NCBI GenBank assembly: GCA_034436045.1
Contig: DAOTVZ010000199.1
Location: 1 to 37,942 of the forward strand
Length of the DNA stretch: 37,942 bases
Source: H111-94 sp034436045
GTDB lineage: Bacteria > Chloroflexota > Ktedonobacteria > Ktedonobacterales > Ktedonobacteraceae
Direction of reading: 5' to 3'
Below, piece by piece: positions 8,785-16,337 of this stretch (positions are counted from its first letter, which is position 1; every line of letters begins with the position of its first letter). Both the position numbers and the translations under genes were made by a program. The notes beneath the pieces were generated by a model, which searched no databases, had not been told where the DNA came from, and saw only the letters and a program-made list of their open reading frames with translations.

Positions 8785-8877
8785 GCCACTATTGATGTGG
8801 TTTAGTACAAATGACAGCTTCCAATCAGCAAAGTTCATTGGAGTGAACCGATAGTTTGCATTTTCGCGCAAATATTT

Positions 8878-8891
8878 TGCTCATATGAGCA
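8878..8891. promoter_or_regulatory. 14-bp perfect palindrome next to the galE -35
   Basis: TGCTCATATGAGCA ends directly against the -35 box (8892) of the galE promoter. The position suits an activator or repressor site of a dimeric regulator. Confidence 0.4.
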
Positions 8892-8921
8892 TTGACATGG
8901 CTCACTCTGCATGATTATACT
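8892..8921 (+). promoter_or_regulatory. Sigma-70-type promoter for the galE operon
   Basis: TTGACA, 18 nt spacer, TATACT, with the galE ATG 60 bp downstream. Its hexamers and spacing match those of the divergent beta-glucosidase promoter. Confidence 0.75.
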
Positions 8922-8980
8922 GTAAGTGATGTGGTAATCGTATATTACAATGCTAGCCCCAGGGGAAAGGATGGCTACTT

Positions 8981-9973
8981 ATGAAGGTACTCGTAACTGG
9001 AGGGGCGGGCTACATCGGCTCGCATACTGTGCGTGAATTGAGGCAGCGCGGCTATGAGGTTGTTGTGCTGGATACGCTAGAGCGAGGACATGCACAGGCA
9101 GTAGCAGGTGTGCCGCTTGTTCAGGGTGATACCGCCGATGCCGCGCTGCTCTCCCGTTTGTTTGAGGAGCAACGACCGGAGGCGGTCATGCATTTTGCGG
9201 CTTATAAAGCACCGGGCGAGTCGATGAGCGAGCCAGAGATGTATTTCAAGAATAACGTGTGTGGAACCCTGAATTTGCTTGAGCAGATGGTGCGGCATAA
9301 CATACGTTATTTTGTGTTCTCATCGAGTTGTTCAATCTTTGGCACACCGAAACACTTGCCGGTGGCGGAAGATGCGCCGGTAGGGCCGGAGAGCGTCTAT
9401 GGCGAGACGAAATTAATGGTCGAGACGCTTCTCAAATGGTTTGATCGCACACGAGGTCTGCGCTCCGTTTCACTCCGCTATTTCAACGCTGCCGGTGCGG
9501 CTCTTGATGGTACGCTGGGCGAAGATTGGAGTGTCACGCTTAATCTGATACCACTGGTGATGAAGGCGGCGGTGGGCAAGAGTCCATCGGTACAAATTTT
9601 TGGCACGGATTATCCGACGCGCGATGGCACGGCGATTCGTGATTATATCCATGTTGTTGACCTGGCGATTGCTCATATACGTGCGCTGGAACATCTGATG
9701 GAGACACAGCAGAGTACGGCCTATAATCTCGGCACAGGTGTGGGCTATACTGTACAGGAAGTGGTGGATATGGCAAAGCGTGTGAGCGGGGTGGACTTCA
9801 AAGTCGAGCGAGTGGGACGCCGCCCCGGAGACCCGGTGGCAATCTGGGCGGATAGCAGCAAGGCTGAGCGCGAGTTAGGCTGGAAGACGCAGTATGATCT
9901 GGAAACGATAGTGCGAACTGCATGGCAATGGCATAGCACGCATCCTGATGGTTTTGGCCCGGAGACGAGATGA
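8981..9973 (+). CDS. galE: UDP-glucose 4-epimerase
   Basis: 330 aa; GGGGAAAGGA precedes the ATG. It is an extended short-chain dehydrogenase/reductase: NAD-binding GGAGYIGSH (residues 7-15), the SSSCSIFG strand, the catalytic pair Tyr140 and Lys144 in YGETK, the SLRYFNAAGA segment, and a C-terminal sugar-nucleotide domain with the RDYIHVVDLA motif. It interconverts UDP-galactose and UDP-glucose in the cytoplasm (Leloir pathway). It may also act on UDP-xylose/UDP-arabinose, as some bacterial GalE proteins do. First gene of an operon; its stop overlaps the galT start (ATGA), indicating translational coupling. Confidence 0.93.
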   Translation: MKVLVTGGAGYIGSHTVRELRQRGYEVVVLDTLERGHAQAVAGVPLVQGDTADAALLSRLFEEQRPEAVMHFAAYKAPGESMSEPEMYFKNNVCGTLNLLEQMVRHNIRYFVFSSSCSIFGTPKHLPVAEDAPVGPESVYGETKLMVETLLKWFDRTRGLRSVSLRYFNAAGAALDGTLGEDWSVTLNLIPLVMKAAVGKSPSVQIFGTDYPTRDGTAIRDYIHVVDLAIAHIRALEHLMETQQSTAYNLGTGVGYTVQEVVDMAKRVSGVDFKVERVGRRPGDPVAIWADSSKAERELGWKTQYDLETIVRTAWQWHSTHPDGFGPETR

Positions 9974-11034
9974 ACCAGACGAATAATGTGCATGCTCCTG
10001 CATGGGAGGAGCGCTGGCACCCTTTACGGGAAGAATGGATTATTGTGGCGGCCCATCGGCAGGATCGGCCCTGGATTGGTGCTACCGTCTCAAACGAGGT
10101 TGAGGCAGTCCCACCCTATGTGCCGGATTGCTATTTATGTCCCGGCAATCGGCGTGTGAGTGGTCATGTCAATCCGAATTATCGACAAACCTATGTCTTT
10201 GATAATGACCATCCCTGTGTAGGCATAGACGCGCCGTTGGAAATCAGTCAGCCGCCGGAGCCATATCGTTCACGTCCGGCACGGGGATATGCGCGTGTGA
10301 TCTGCTATAGCCCGCGTCATGATCTGACGGTAGCGGAAATGTCGCTGGCCGAGATTGCTCAGATTGTGCAGGTCTGGCAGCAACAGACCTTTGATCTGGG
10401 GCGGCGCGCCGAAGTCAAACATGTGCTATGTTTTGAGAATAAAGGCGAGGTAGTGGGTGTCTCTAATCCCCATCCTCATGGTCAGGTCTACGCCACCAAC
10501 TTTGTTTTCAAGACCATAGAAACGGAACTCCAGGCTTCGCAGCGTTATCTCAACGAGCATGGCAGAACGCTCTTCTCGGCAATTATCGAGGCTGAGCAGC
10601 GAGATGGGCGACGTATTCTCTACGAGGATGAGTATAGTATCGCCTTCGTACCCTACTTTGCGCGTTATGCCTATGAAGTCTATGTCGCGCCCAGGCGTGG
10701 AGTGGCTCACATCTATGAATTGAACGACGCTGAGGTAACATCACTGGCGCGAGCTATCAAAGATGTCACTGTGCGCTATGATAATCTCTGGCACATGTCA
10801 TTTCCTTATGTGATGCCTTTGCATCAGGCTCCCACCGATGACGGCGATTACCGTTGTTTCCACTTCTTTATTGCCTTCCATCCGCCCTTGCGTCGTCCTC
10901 AAGTACTGAAATATCTGGCGGGACCGGAGATCGGCGGTGGCAATTTCGTCGGCGACACATTACCAGAAGAAAAGGCCGCCGAGTTGCGTGCGCTTTCGAC
11001 GGTGCATTATCGAGCAAAGGCGGGTGAACGATGA
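9970..11034 (+). CDS. galT: Galactose-1-phosphate uridylyltransferase
   Basis: 354 aa, a HIT-superfamily protein. CYLCPGN (Cys54, Cys57) matches the zinc site. TYVFDNDHP and ARVICYSPRHDLT are family signatures. FENKG followed by NPHPHGQ (His168-Pro-His170) is the catalytic motif, in which the second His forms the uridylyl intermediate. It transfers UMP between UDP-glucose and galactose-1-phosphate. Length and motifs match normal GalT. It overlaps galE by 4 bp and the phosphatase-like gene by 4 bp. Given the odd kinase in the operon, another sugar-1-phosphate such as arabinose-1-phosphate might also be used, but this is only inference. Confidence 0.93.
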   Translation: MNQTNNVHAPAWEERWHPLREEWIIVAAHRQDRPWIGATVSNEVEAVPPYVPDCYLCPGNRRVSGHVNPNYRQTYVFDNDHPCVGIDAPLEISQPPEPYRSRPARGYARVICYSPRHDLTVAEMSLAEIAQIVQVWQQQTFDLGRRAEVKHVLCFENKGEVVGVSNPHPHGQVYATNFVFKTIETELQASQRYLNEHGRTLFSAIIEAEQRDGRRILYEDEYSIAFVPYFARYAYEVYVAPRRGVAHIYELNDAEVTSLARAIKDVTVRYDNLWHMSFPYVMPLHQAPTDDGDYRCFHFFIAFHPPLRRPQVLKYLAGPEIGGGNFVGDTLPEEKAAELRALSTVHYRAKAGER

Positions 11035-12035
11035 TACGTGAAGCGCAGCAGTTGCTGGAACAATTGCAGATTATTCATGGTGCTATCCGCGATCAGGTGC
11101 TACGTGCCTCTGAGGAGATGGCGGCAGAACAACTCTCCGCTATCGTTGCCGAGCAGGCGGGCGACGTAGTTTTTGCCATTGACCGTATCTCCGAAGAAGT
11201 GTTGCTGAAGCAGTTTGCCCGTCTGGCCGAACGCTGGTCATTTGTCCTGATCGCGGAAGGGTTGTCCGAAGATGGCGTAGCCGTCTTTCCGCGCGGCATA
11301 GACCCGGCGCAGGCTGAGCTACGCATCATCATAGACCCGATTGACGGCACACGCGGCATTATGTATCAGAAACGCGCGGCATGGATTTTAACCGGTGTTG
11401 CACCCAATCATGGGTCACAGACGGGCTTGCATCAGATCGAACTGGCGATTCAGACTGAGATTCCATTGGTGAAGCAACATCTGTGTGATAGTCTATGGGC
11501 GATCAAGGGGCAGGGCGCGCATGGTCAGCGCCTGAATAGACTGACCGGCGAGGTACGAGAACTGGTGCCACGTCCTTCGCAAGCTACCACAATTGCGCAG
11601 GGCTATGGCAATATTGCCCGCTTCTTCCCCGGTGGGCGGGCCGCCCTGGCAGCGCTCGATGATGCGGTTGTAGAAGCCTTACTGGGGCCGGTGCAACAGG
11701 GTAGGGCGCAGGCTTTTGAGGATCAATATATCTCGACCGGTGGCCAGCTATACGAGTTGATGATGGGGCATGATCGCTGGCTGGCCGATTTGCGCCCACT
11801 TGTACCCATGCTTAAGCAGACAGGGCTATGTTGCCATCCGTATGACCTCTGCACCGAACTGATTGCGCGCGAGGCAGGCGTCATTGTCACGAATGAGCAT
11901 AATCAGCCGCTAGATGCGCCGCTGGATGTGGACAGCAAGTTGGCCTGGATTGGTTTCGCCAACGCAGCGCTGGCCCAACAGATAATGCCGCATTTACAGA
12001 GGCTTATGCGTACACATCACTTTATTGGTGCGTAA
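11031..12035 (+). CDS. Inositol monophosphatase-family protein in the gal operon
   Basis: 334 aa, longer than typical IMPases of about 260 aa. Metal-site motif DPIDGT at 102-107; an acidic residue in FVLIAEG (Glu76) stands where most IMPases have GEE. The C-terminal motif YDLCTELIAREAGVIV corresponds to the usual WDxAA…EAGG and supplies the third aspartate. The product is probably a Mg-dependent sugar-phosphate phosphatase. It overlaps galT by 4 bp (ATGA), so a role in galactose metabolism is likely. Human IMPase is known to hydrolyse galactose-1-phosphate, and this enzyme could likewise relieve sugar-1-phosphate build-up. Family assignment firm, substrate inferred. Confidence 0.8.
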   Translation: MIREAQQLLEQLQIIHGAIRDQVLRASEEMAAEQLSAIVAEQAGDVVFAIDRISEEVLLKQFARLAERWSFVLIAEGLSEDGVAVFPRGIDPAQAELRIIIDPIDGTRGIMYQKRAAWILTGVAPNHGSQTGLHQIELAIQTEIPLVKQHLCDSLWAIKGQGAHGQRLNRLTGEVRELVPRPSQATTIAQGYGNIARFFPGGRAALAALDDAVVEALLGPVQQGRAQAFEDQYISTGGQLYELMMGHDRWLADLRPLVPMLKQTGLCCHPYDLCTELIAREAGVIVTNEHNQPLDAPLDVDSKLAWIGFANAALAQQIMPHLQRLMRTHHFIGA

Positions 12036-12043
12036 AGAGCGCC

Positions 12044-12174
12044 GTAGAGGCGTGATCATGTTCTTTAAAAATTATATCCTGATATGGAAAAGTGAAAAGC
12101 ACCCCTGCTCCAGGATGTCTTTAACGAGCGATAGCGTATCGGGATTTATTTTTTAAACCGCATGATCATGCCCT
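12044..12174. repeat. Possible decayed copy of the GGGCGTGAT palindromic element
   Basis: In the 186-bp gap between the phosphatase-like gene and the kinase, GTAGAGGCGTGATCATG (12044-12060) resembles the left end of the repeat family at 24785, and CATGATCATGCCCTG (12161-12175) resembles an inverted end. The middle is unrelated and AT-rich, with a small CGATA-gcg-TATCG hairpin (12129-12141) followed by a T-rich run. Weak evidence. Confidence 0.3.
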
Positions 12175-12221
12175 GCCAGCGCATCTTGTAAACCACGTGA
12201 AATAATGCGAGGAGCGACGCG

Positions 12222-13658
12222 ATGTGGTCCTGTGAACAAAATGTGGATAATGTCTTGCCCGATGTGAAGCGTTTTTGCGACCTTCTCAATCGCGCAAACG
12301 ATTTTTTTGCTCCGCAATCGCCCCTGATAGTAGCACGCGCGCCAGGGCGTCTGGATGTCATGGGGGGCATTGCCGATTACTCCGGTGCGCTTGTGCTAGA
12401 ATGGCCACTGGCGGTGGCAACACTGGTGGCCGTACAGCAGACCAGCGAGCCTGTCGTGACCATCTACAGCACGATGGTGGAACAGGAAGGTGGCACAGCG
12501 CGGGTGACGTTGCCGCTGGCGGAGCTACTATCCTGGGATTATGCTGAAGCGCACCGTCAGCTCACTACGCATAAAGAACTGGTATGGGTAGCCTATGTCG
12601 CTGGTGCGCTGCTAGCGCTGCATCGTGAGCGGCAGTATATACCGCAAGGTGGCCTGCGTATCATGGTGTATTGTGAGATACCGGTTGGCAAAGGCGTCAG
12701 TTCGTCGGCGGCGCTGGAAGTTGCGACAATGCAGGCGCTCTGTGGTCTCTTTGCACAGCCGATGACGGGGCGCGAGCTGGCCCTGCTCTGTCAAAAGGTC
12801 GAGAATGTGATTGTAGGTGCCCCCAGCGGCATTATGGATCAGATGACCGTCGCCTGCGGAGAGCAGGATTCCTTGCTGGCGCTGCTCTGTCAACCCGCCG
12901 AATTACAGGCCCCCGTCGCGTTACCGCCAGCAATCACCTTCTGGGGTGTTGACTCCGGCATCGCGCATGCCGTCTCCGGTAGTGATTATACCGGCGTGCG
13001 CGTGGGCGCTTTTATGGGCTATCGCATTATCGCCGAGCTTGCAGGCTTACCTGTGATGCAAGGTGAAGTCGGGCATGTAAAAGTGATGGATTCACGCTGG
13101 CACGGCTACCTGACGAATATCCCGCCATCGGTCTGGGAGAGCTATTACCGCGATAATGTGCCGGTCGCGTTACGCGGCGATGAGTTTCTGGCGCGTTATG
13201 GCGGAACGACCGATAGTGTCACCCATGTTCGACCGGAATATACCTACGCTATTCGTCAGCCGACTGCACATCCAATCTACGAACATCATCGTGTGCGTCT
13301 CTTTCGCTCTTTGCTGACCATGCCATCGTTAGGTGAAGAGCAACTGTTGCTGCTAGGAGAGTTAATGTATCAATCGCATGTCAGCTATAGTGCCTGTGGA
13401 CTTGGCTCGGCTGGCACGGATCGTCTGGTCGAACTGGTGCGAGAGGCCGGTCCGGCGAAGGGACTCTATGGAGCCAAGATCACCGGTGGCGGAAGCGGTG
13501 GCACGGTAGCGGTGCTGGCGCGCCGCGAGGCCCAGGCAGAAATTGAGCATATCGTGGCACGCTATCAGCAAGAAACAGGCTTAACGATTTCATTATTGGG
13601 CGGTTCCTCGCCCGGTGCGGCAGCGTATGGTACGTTACGTTTCACATACAGTGCGTAA
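12222..13658 (+). CDS. GHMP sugar kinase, galactokinase/L-arabinokinase-like
   Basis: 478 aa; ATG preceded by GCGAGGAG. GHMP kinase motifs: APGRLDVMGGIADYSG (40-55) replaces the GRVNLIGEHTDY of classical GalK; the ATP-binding PVGKGVSSSAALEVA (154-168); GAPSGIMDQMT with the likely catalytic Asp206; and the C-terminal GGGSGGTVAVL. The first motif, ALLCQKVEN, LLCQPAE and FWGVDSGI…RVGAFMG strongly resemble the kinase half of plant L-arabinokinase (ARA1), as recalled from the family. It phosphorylates a sugar at C1 using ATP. The operon argues for galactose, the sequence type for arabinose or galacturonate-like sugars. It ends 12 bp from a convergent HAD gene. Confidence 0.85.
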   Translation: MWSCEQNVDNVLPDVKRFCDLLNRANDFFAPQSPLIVARAPGRLDVMGGIADYSGALVLEWPLAVATLVAVQQTSEPVVTIYSTMVEQEGGTARVTLPLAELLSWDYAEAHRQLTTHKELVWVAYVAGALLALHRERQYIPQGGLRIMVYCEIPVGKGVSSSAALEVATMQALCGLFAQPMTGRELALLCQKVENVIVGAPSGIMDQMTVACGEQDSLLALLCQPAELQAPVALPPAITFWGVDSGIAHAVSGSDYTGVRVGAFMGYRIIAELAGLPVMQGEVGHVKVMDSRWHGYLTNIPPSVWESYYRDNVPVALRGDEFLARYGGTTDSVTHVRPEYTYAIRQPTAHPIYEHHRVRLFRSLLTMPSLGEEQLLLLGELMYQSHVSYSACGLGSAGTDRLVELVREAGPAKGLYGAKITGGGSGGTVAVLARREAQAEIEHIVARYQQETGLTISLLGGSSPGAAAYGTLRFTYSA

Positions 13659-13670
13659 TGGAATAAATCA

Positions 13671-14471
13671 TTAACGTGCGGGTGCGAGGACGAATTTCTC
13701 CAACGCGGCAGCAACACCATCCTGGGCATTGCTTTTTGTGACATAGGCGGCAACATTCTTTACTTCATCGTGCGCATTCTCCATTGCAATGCCCAGGCCG
13801 GCGTAGCGCAGCATCTCTATATCGTTATGATTGTCGCCAAAGGCAATGATCTCTTCCGGCAGAATATCCAGCATGTGTGCTATCATCTTGAGAGCCTTGC
13901 CTTTGGAAACCTGGGGGTGCATAAATTCCAACCATTCCTGTGCTGTCTGCGTCACATACAGTTGTCCATCAAAAATGCGCGCCAGCTCAGCGCGTTTCGT
14001 TCTGATGGTACTGGCATCCCCAAAGGCTGCTATCTTGAAGCAGGGATGACTCACCAGATCGGCAATATTATCCGTGAGTGATACCGGGACCCCCTGGAGA
14101 TACCAGTTATTGCGCTCATAGAGTGCCCGTTCGGCATAGATGATTTCGTTGCTGTAATAGCATGGCTCTAAGGCAAGGAGACGTAAGGCGTCGAGCAGTG
14201 GCGGAATGAGGTCTGGAGGAACCAGTTGATTGTGTAAAATCTCGTTCGTGTGTGTATCGATAATCACAGCTCCGTTGTTTGTAATTTGAGGTGCATTGAG
14301 TGGTAATTGCGCCCCGATGGTATGGAAGATGTAGGGTACGCGACCGGTGGCAACGACCAGCTTCATCCCTGCTGCGACGGCCTGTTGCAAGACTGCAATA
14401 GTGTGCGCAGAGAGTGTGTGCTGAGGGGTCAACAGGGTTCCATCCAGATCGGTGGCGATGAGACGGTACAT
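13671..14471 (-). CDS. Cof-type HAD-superfamily sugar phosphatase
   Basis: 266 aa; GGGAGT about 10 nt before the ATG. HAD motifs in order: I, ATDLDGTLL (residues 7-15, nucleophile Asp and acid/base Asp); II, VVATGR (39-44); a C2-type cap domain between; the Lys of VSKGKAL (about 190); and IV, IIAFGDNHNDIEML (about 207-220) with the Mg-binding aspartates. It belongs to the Cof/YidA family, which hydrolyses a range of small phosphorylated metabolites, often sugar phosphates. It has its own promoter (14528-14557) and converges on the gal operon. A housekeeping role is likely; a link to galactose is not shown. Confidence 0.9.
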   Translation of the reverse strand: MYRLIATDLDGTLLTPQHTLSAHTIAVLQQAVAAGMKLVVATGRVPYIFHTIGAQLPLNAPQITNNGAVIIDTHTNEILHNQLVPPDLIPPLLDALRLLALEPCYYSNEIIYAERALYERNNWYLQGVPVSLTDNIADLVSHPCFKIAAFGDASTIRTKRAELARIFDGQLYVTQTAQEWLEFMHPQVSKGKALKMIAHMLDILPEEIIAFGDNHNDIEMLRYAGLGIAMENAHDEVKNVAAYVTKSNAQDGVAAALEKFVLAPAR

Positions 14472-14527
14472 GATAAGTGATACTCCCAGTATGTCAAGGT
14501 ATAGCTAACTATTTTTCTGTCTACTAC

Positions 14528-14557
14528 ATTATATGCATGCATGCTTGTATATTGCAA
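14528..14557 (-). promoter_or_regulatory. Sigma-70-type promoter for the HAD phosphatase
   Basis: On the minus strand TTGCAA, 18 nt, TATAAT, about 57 bp from the ATG. The spacer contains the alternating palindrome TGCATGCA. Confidence 0.6.
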
Positions 14558-14683
14558 CTCGTTAGTATGCCCCGCATGGTGGAGAAACAGTATCTGCTAT
14601 AGCGACGTGTTACTTGCGACATCTGTCTGGCGTTGTCGCTTGCCTGGATGTTCCCACTAGTAATGTATCAAGGAGGAAGTGAG

Positions 14684-14995
14684 ATGTTATGGTATTGCCG
14701 TTTTAGATGGCATCCAGATACTACCCGTGAGAAGGTTGCATGCCGTATCGTGGAGATGCATGATGCGGGCTGTAATCAACCTGAACGTATTAAAGGTTGG
14801 TACAATCTAGCAGGGGGTGGTGCGGGTTTCCTGCTGGTTGAGACGGATAATCCCCATGATCTGACAACATTCTTGCAGCCCTACATGGATTTAGTGAGTT
14901 TCGATGTCCATGCCATCTATCCTATCGACTACGGACGTCATATCGAGGAACTACGGCGCGTTGTACGTATGAAGGCGGCTTCAGGCACGCCATAG
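14684..14995 (+). CDS. DUF3303 family protein
   Basis: 103 aa from the ATG at 14684, chosen because AGGAGG (14671-14676) sits 7 nt upstream; a longer in-frame reading from 14633 lacks a ribosome-binding site. It is a small ferredoxin-like alpha/beta fold, with MLWYCRFRWHP at the start, then GWYNLAGGGAGFLLVETDNPHDLTTF, then a DLVSFDVHAIYPI strand. This matches the DUF3303 pattern of a strand, helix and 'GR/GW…GFxLVExDDP'. No biochemical function is known for the family. Its last quarter is repeated in degraded form just downstream (15008-15090), so a tandem duplication once existed. Confidence 0.8.
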   Translation: MLWYCRFRWHPDTTREKVACRIVEMHDAGCNQPERIKGWYNLAGGGAGFLLVETDNPHDLTTFLQPYMDLVSFDVHAIYPIDYGRHIEELRRVVRMKAASGTP

Positions 14996-15007
14996 GACAG
15001 CGAGCAT

Positions 15008-15090
15008 ATGAATTTAGTGAGTTTTCGATGTTCGTGTTGTCTATCCTATCGACTACAGACGCCATAGTGAAGAGCTATGGTGCATTGTGC
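15008..15090 (+). pseudogene. Decayed partial duplicate of the DUF3303 gene
   Basis: The stretch ATGAATTTAGTGAG…CTATCCTATCGACTAC…GAAGAGCTA matches the 3' part of the DUF3303 gene (14885-14966) at roughly four bases in five, with one inserted T that shifts the frame. Only this fragment remains. Confidence 0.65.
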
Positions 15091-15147
15091 AGTGTCAGTC
15101 TGCATTTGTGTGGTCCCGATGATGTAGCGCTTGAGCAGGTTGGGGGA

Positions 15148-15196
15148 CGGAGAACACGTATTACTTGTGTTCTCCGCTCTTTATTTTATTTTTGGG
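15148..15196 (+). terminator. Rho-independent terminator
   Basis: A perfect 10-bp stem CGGAGAACAC/GTGTTCTCCG with a 9-nt loop (15148-15176), followed by a T-rich run. It would end transcription from the DUF3303 gene. Confidence 0.8.
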
Positions 15197-15231
15197 TGCT
15201 TTGCTCACCCTGAACCAGAGGTACAGGTTTC

Positions 15232-15260
15232 TTGACATCTGACGCCCGCTTCGCTATGGT
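15232..15260 (+). promoter_or_regulatory. Possible promoter for the 57-aa membrane peptide
   Basis: TTGACA, 17 nt, TATGGT, 60 bp before the ATG at 15320. The -35 is perfect and the -10 is weak. Confidence 0.45.
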
Positions 15261-15319
15261 GTCGATAGAAACTGTTTACCATCATGCGCTTTAGCGTGTT
15301 TCTTGAAAAGGGGAAATAG

Positions 15320-15493
15320 ATGTCGTTTCGCGTCAAAATCACGCTGGCCGGTATCTTTCTCATCATCATGATCCTTGTAGTTTCCTACGTTGGCTCGATT
15401 CTGCACTTTGACAATAATACGCTGCTCACTATTGCCTTGCTGGGTACCGGTCTGGCCGCGTTCTTCGCCTACGGCAAAGTTTTAGGGGAATAG
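15320..15493 (+). CDS. Small hydrophobic membrane protein, 57 aa
   Basis: ATG at 15320 with AAAAGGGGAA just upstream; stop TAG at 15491-15493. Two transmembrane helices, at about residues 8-28 and 34-50, are joined by a short polar turn (HFDNNT); the N-terminus carries two basic residues. Function not recognised. It has its own candidate promoter and converges on a larger membrane protein gene. The coding signs (good RBS, promoter, membrane-like periodicity) support a real gene, but homology was not checked. Confidence 0.6.
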   Translation: MSFRVKITLAGIFLIIMILVVSYVGSILHFDNNTLLTIALLGTGLAAFFAYGKVLGE

Positions 15494-15551
15494 GGGCGTA
15501 ATGATGAAATTTGCTTATTGTAAAGCGGGAACTTGTGCTGCATCACGCCCC
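15493..15551. repeat. Divergent GGGGCGT…CGCCCC element, possible terminator
   Basis: GGGGCGTAATGATG (from 15493) and CATCACGCCCC (15541-15551) form an imperfect long-loop inverted repeat between two convergent membrane protein genes. The ends resemble those of the palindromic element at 24785. The stop codon at 15491 lies at its left end. Confidence 0.4.
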
Positions 15552-15561
15552 GGAACCAGGA

Positions 15562-16191
15562 TTAGAACTGAGATCGCGGGTAGTTGGCGGCATACTTTTG
15601 CGTGCTGCTTATCTGCGTGATGATGCCTAAGACCGCAAGCACCAGCCAGACTAGACTCCACAGAAGCGAACGCTGAATAATTGCGCCGACAACACCAGCA
15701 GAGATGGCGTCGAGCGAGATTTTCCCTATCAGGAGTAGAATGCCTCCGACCAGTACACCCGCACCACCTAATGCTGTACTGATGATGATGAGGATTTTGG
15801 TCAGATTAAGGGTCAGTGTGAGGATGGCCAGAATAACGGCGAGGATGACGCCCACTATCACGGCGATGGTACTATGGGCTGCGAAGCCAAGTGCGGTCAT
15901 GATGCCGGTGCCAACCCAGAAACCGACCGAGGCCGCCAGAATGACAACGGCGGCTACGTACAGGTAGTACGCCAGCGCTGCCAGAATAAGGCCAACGATA
16001 ATAGCGGCAATCAGGACGGCAAGCGATGTTAGAGCATGGGAACCTGGAGAAAAAGAGAGAGCTTGCTCGGTGAGCAGAAAACCGGTGATGAAGCCCCAGA
16101 TGGCGACCAGGATGCGGAAGAAGCGGTATCCGGCGAAACAGAATGCGATGCCAACTAAGAGCGCGATTAGACCAGGGATAAGAATTCTCAT
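15562..16191 (-). CDS. Multi-pass membrane protein, DUF4203/TMEM198-like
   Basis: 209 aa; AAGGAGG before the ATG. About seven hydrophobic helices cover most of the protein, rich in Gly, Ala, Ile and Leu, with short loops. This gives the glycine-spaced pattern (GYRFFRILVAIWGFITGFLL, VGFWVGTGIMTALGF, GGAGVLVGGILLLIG) of the DUF4203/TM7S3-TMEM198-like family. The tail is polar. Molecular function unknown. No transporter motif was seen. Position next to the 57-aa two-helix peptide (convergent) does not suggest an operon. Confidence 0.7.
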   Translation of the reverse strand: MRILIPGLIALLVGIAFCFAGYRFFRILVAIWGFITGFLLTEQALSFSPGSHALTSLAVLIAAIIVGLILAALAYYLYVAAVVILAASVGFWVGTGIMTALGFAAHSTIAVIVGVILAVILAILTLTLNLTKILIIISTALGGAGVLVGGILLLIGKISLDAISAGVVGAIIQRSLLWSLVWLVLAVLGIITQISSTQKYAANYPRSQF

Positions 16192-16337
16192 GATGCCTCC
16201 TTCTATGCGATGCCTCGCGGTTTATTGTTGCTAAGAAGTATGATAGCATATCGAGTAGGTTTGCTCCGCTTAGATAAACGGTACGAAGGGGCTTTGAGGG
16301 TCTCCATCCTTTAAGGAAAATGTTGGTGGTCGGTGTT

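Noticed and set aside
15028..15213. 61-aa ORF after the DUF3303 gene
   Set aside because: It reads through the decayed duplicate and the terminator hairpin; not a gene.
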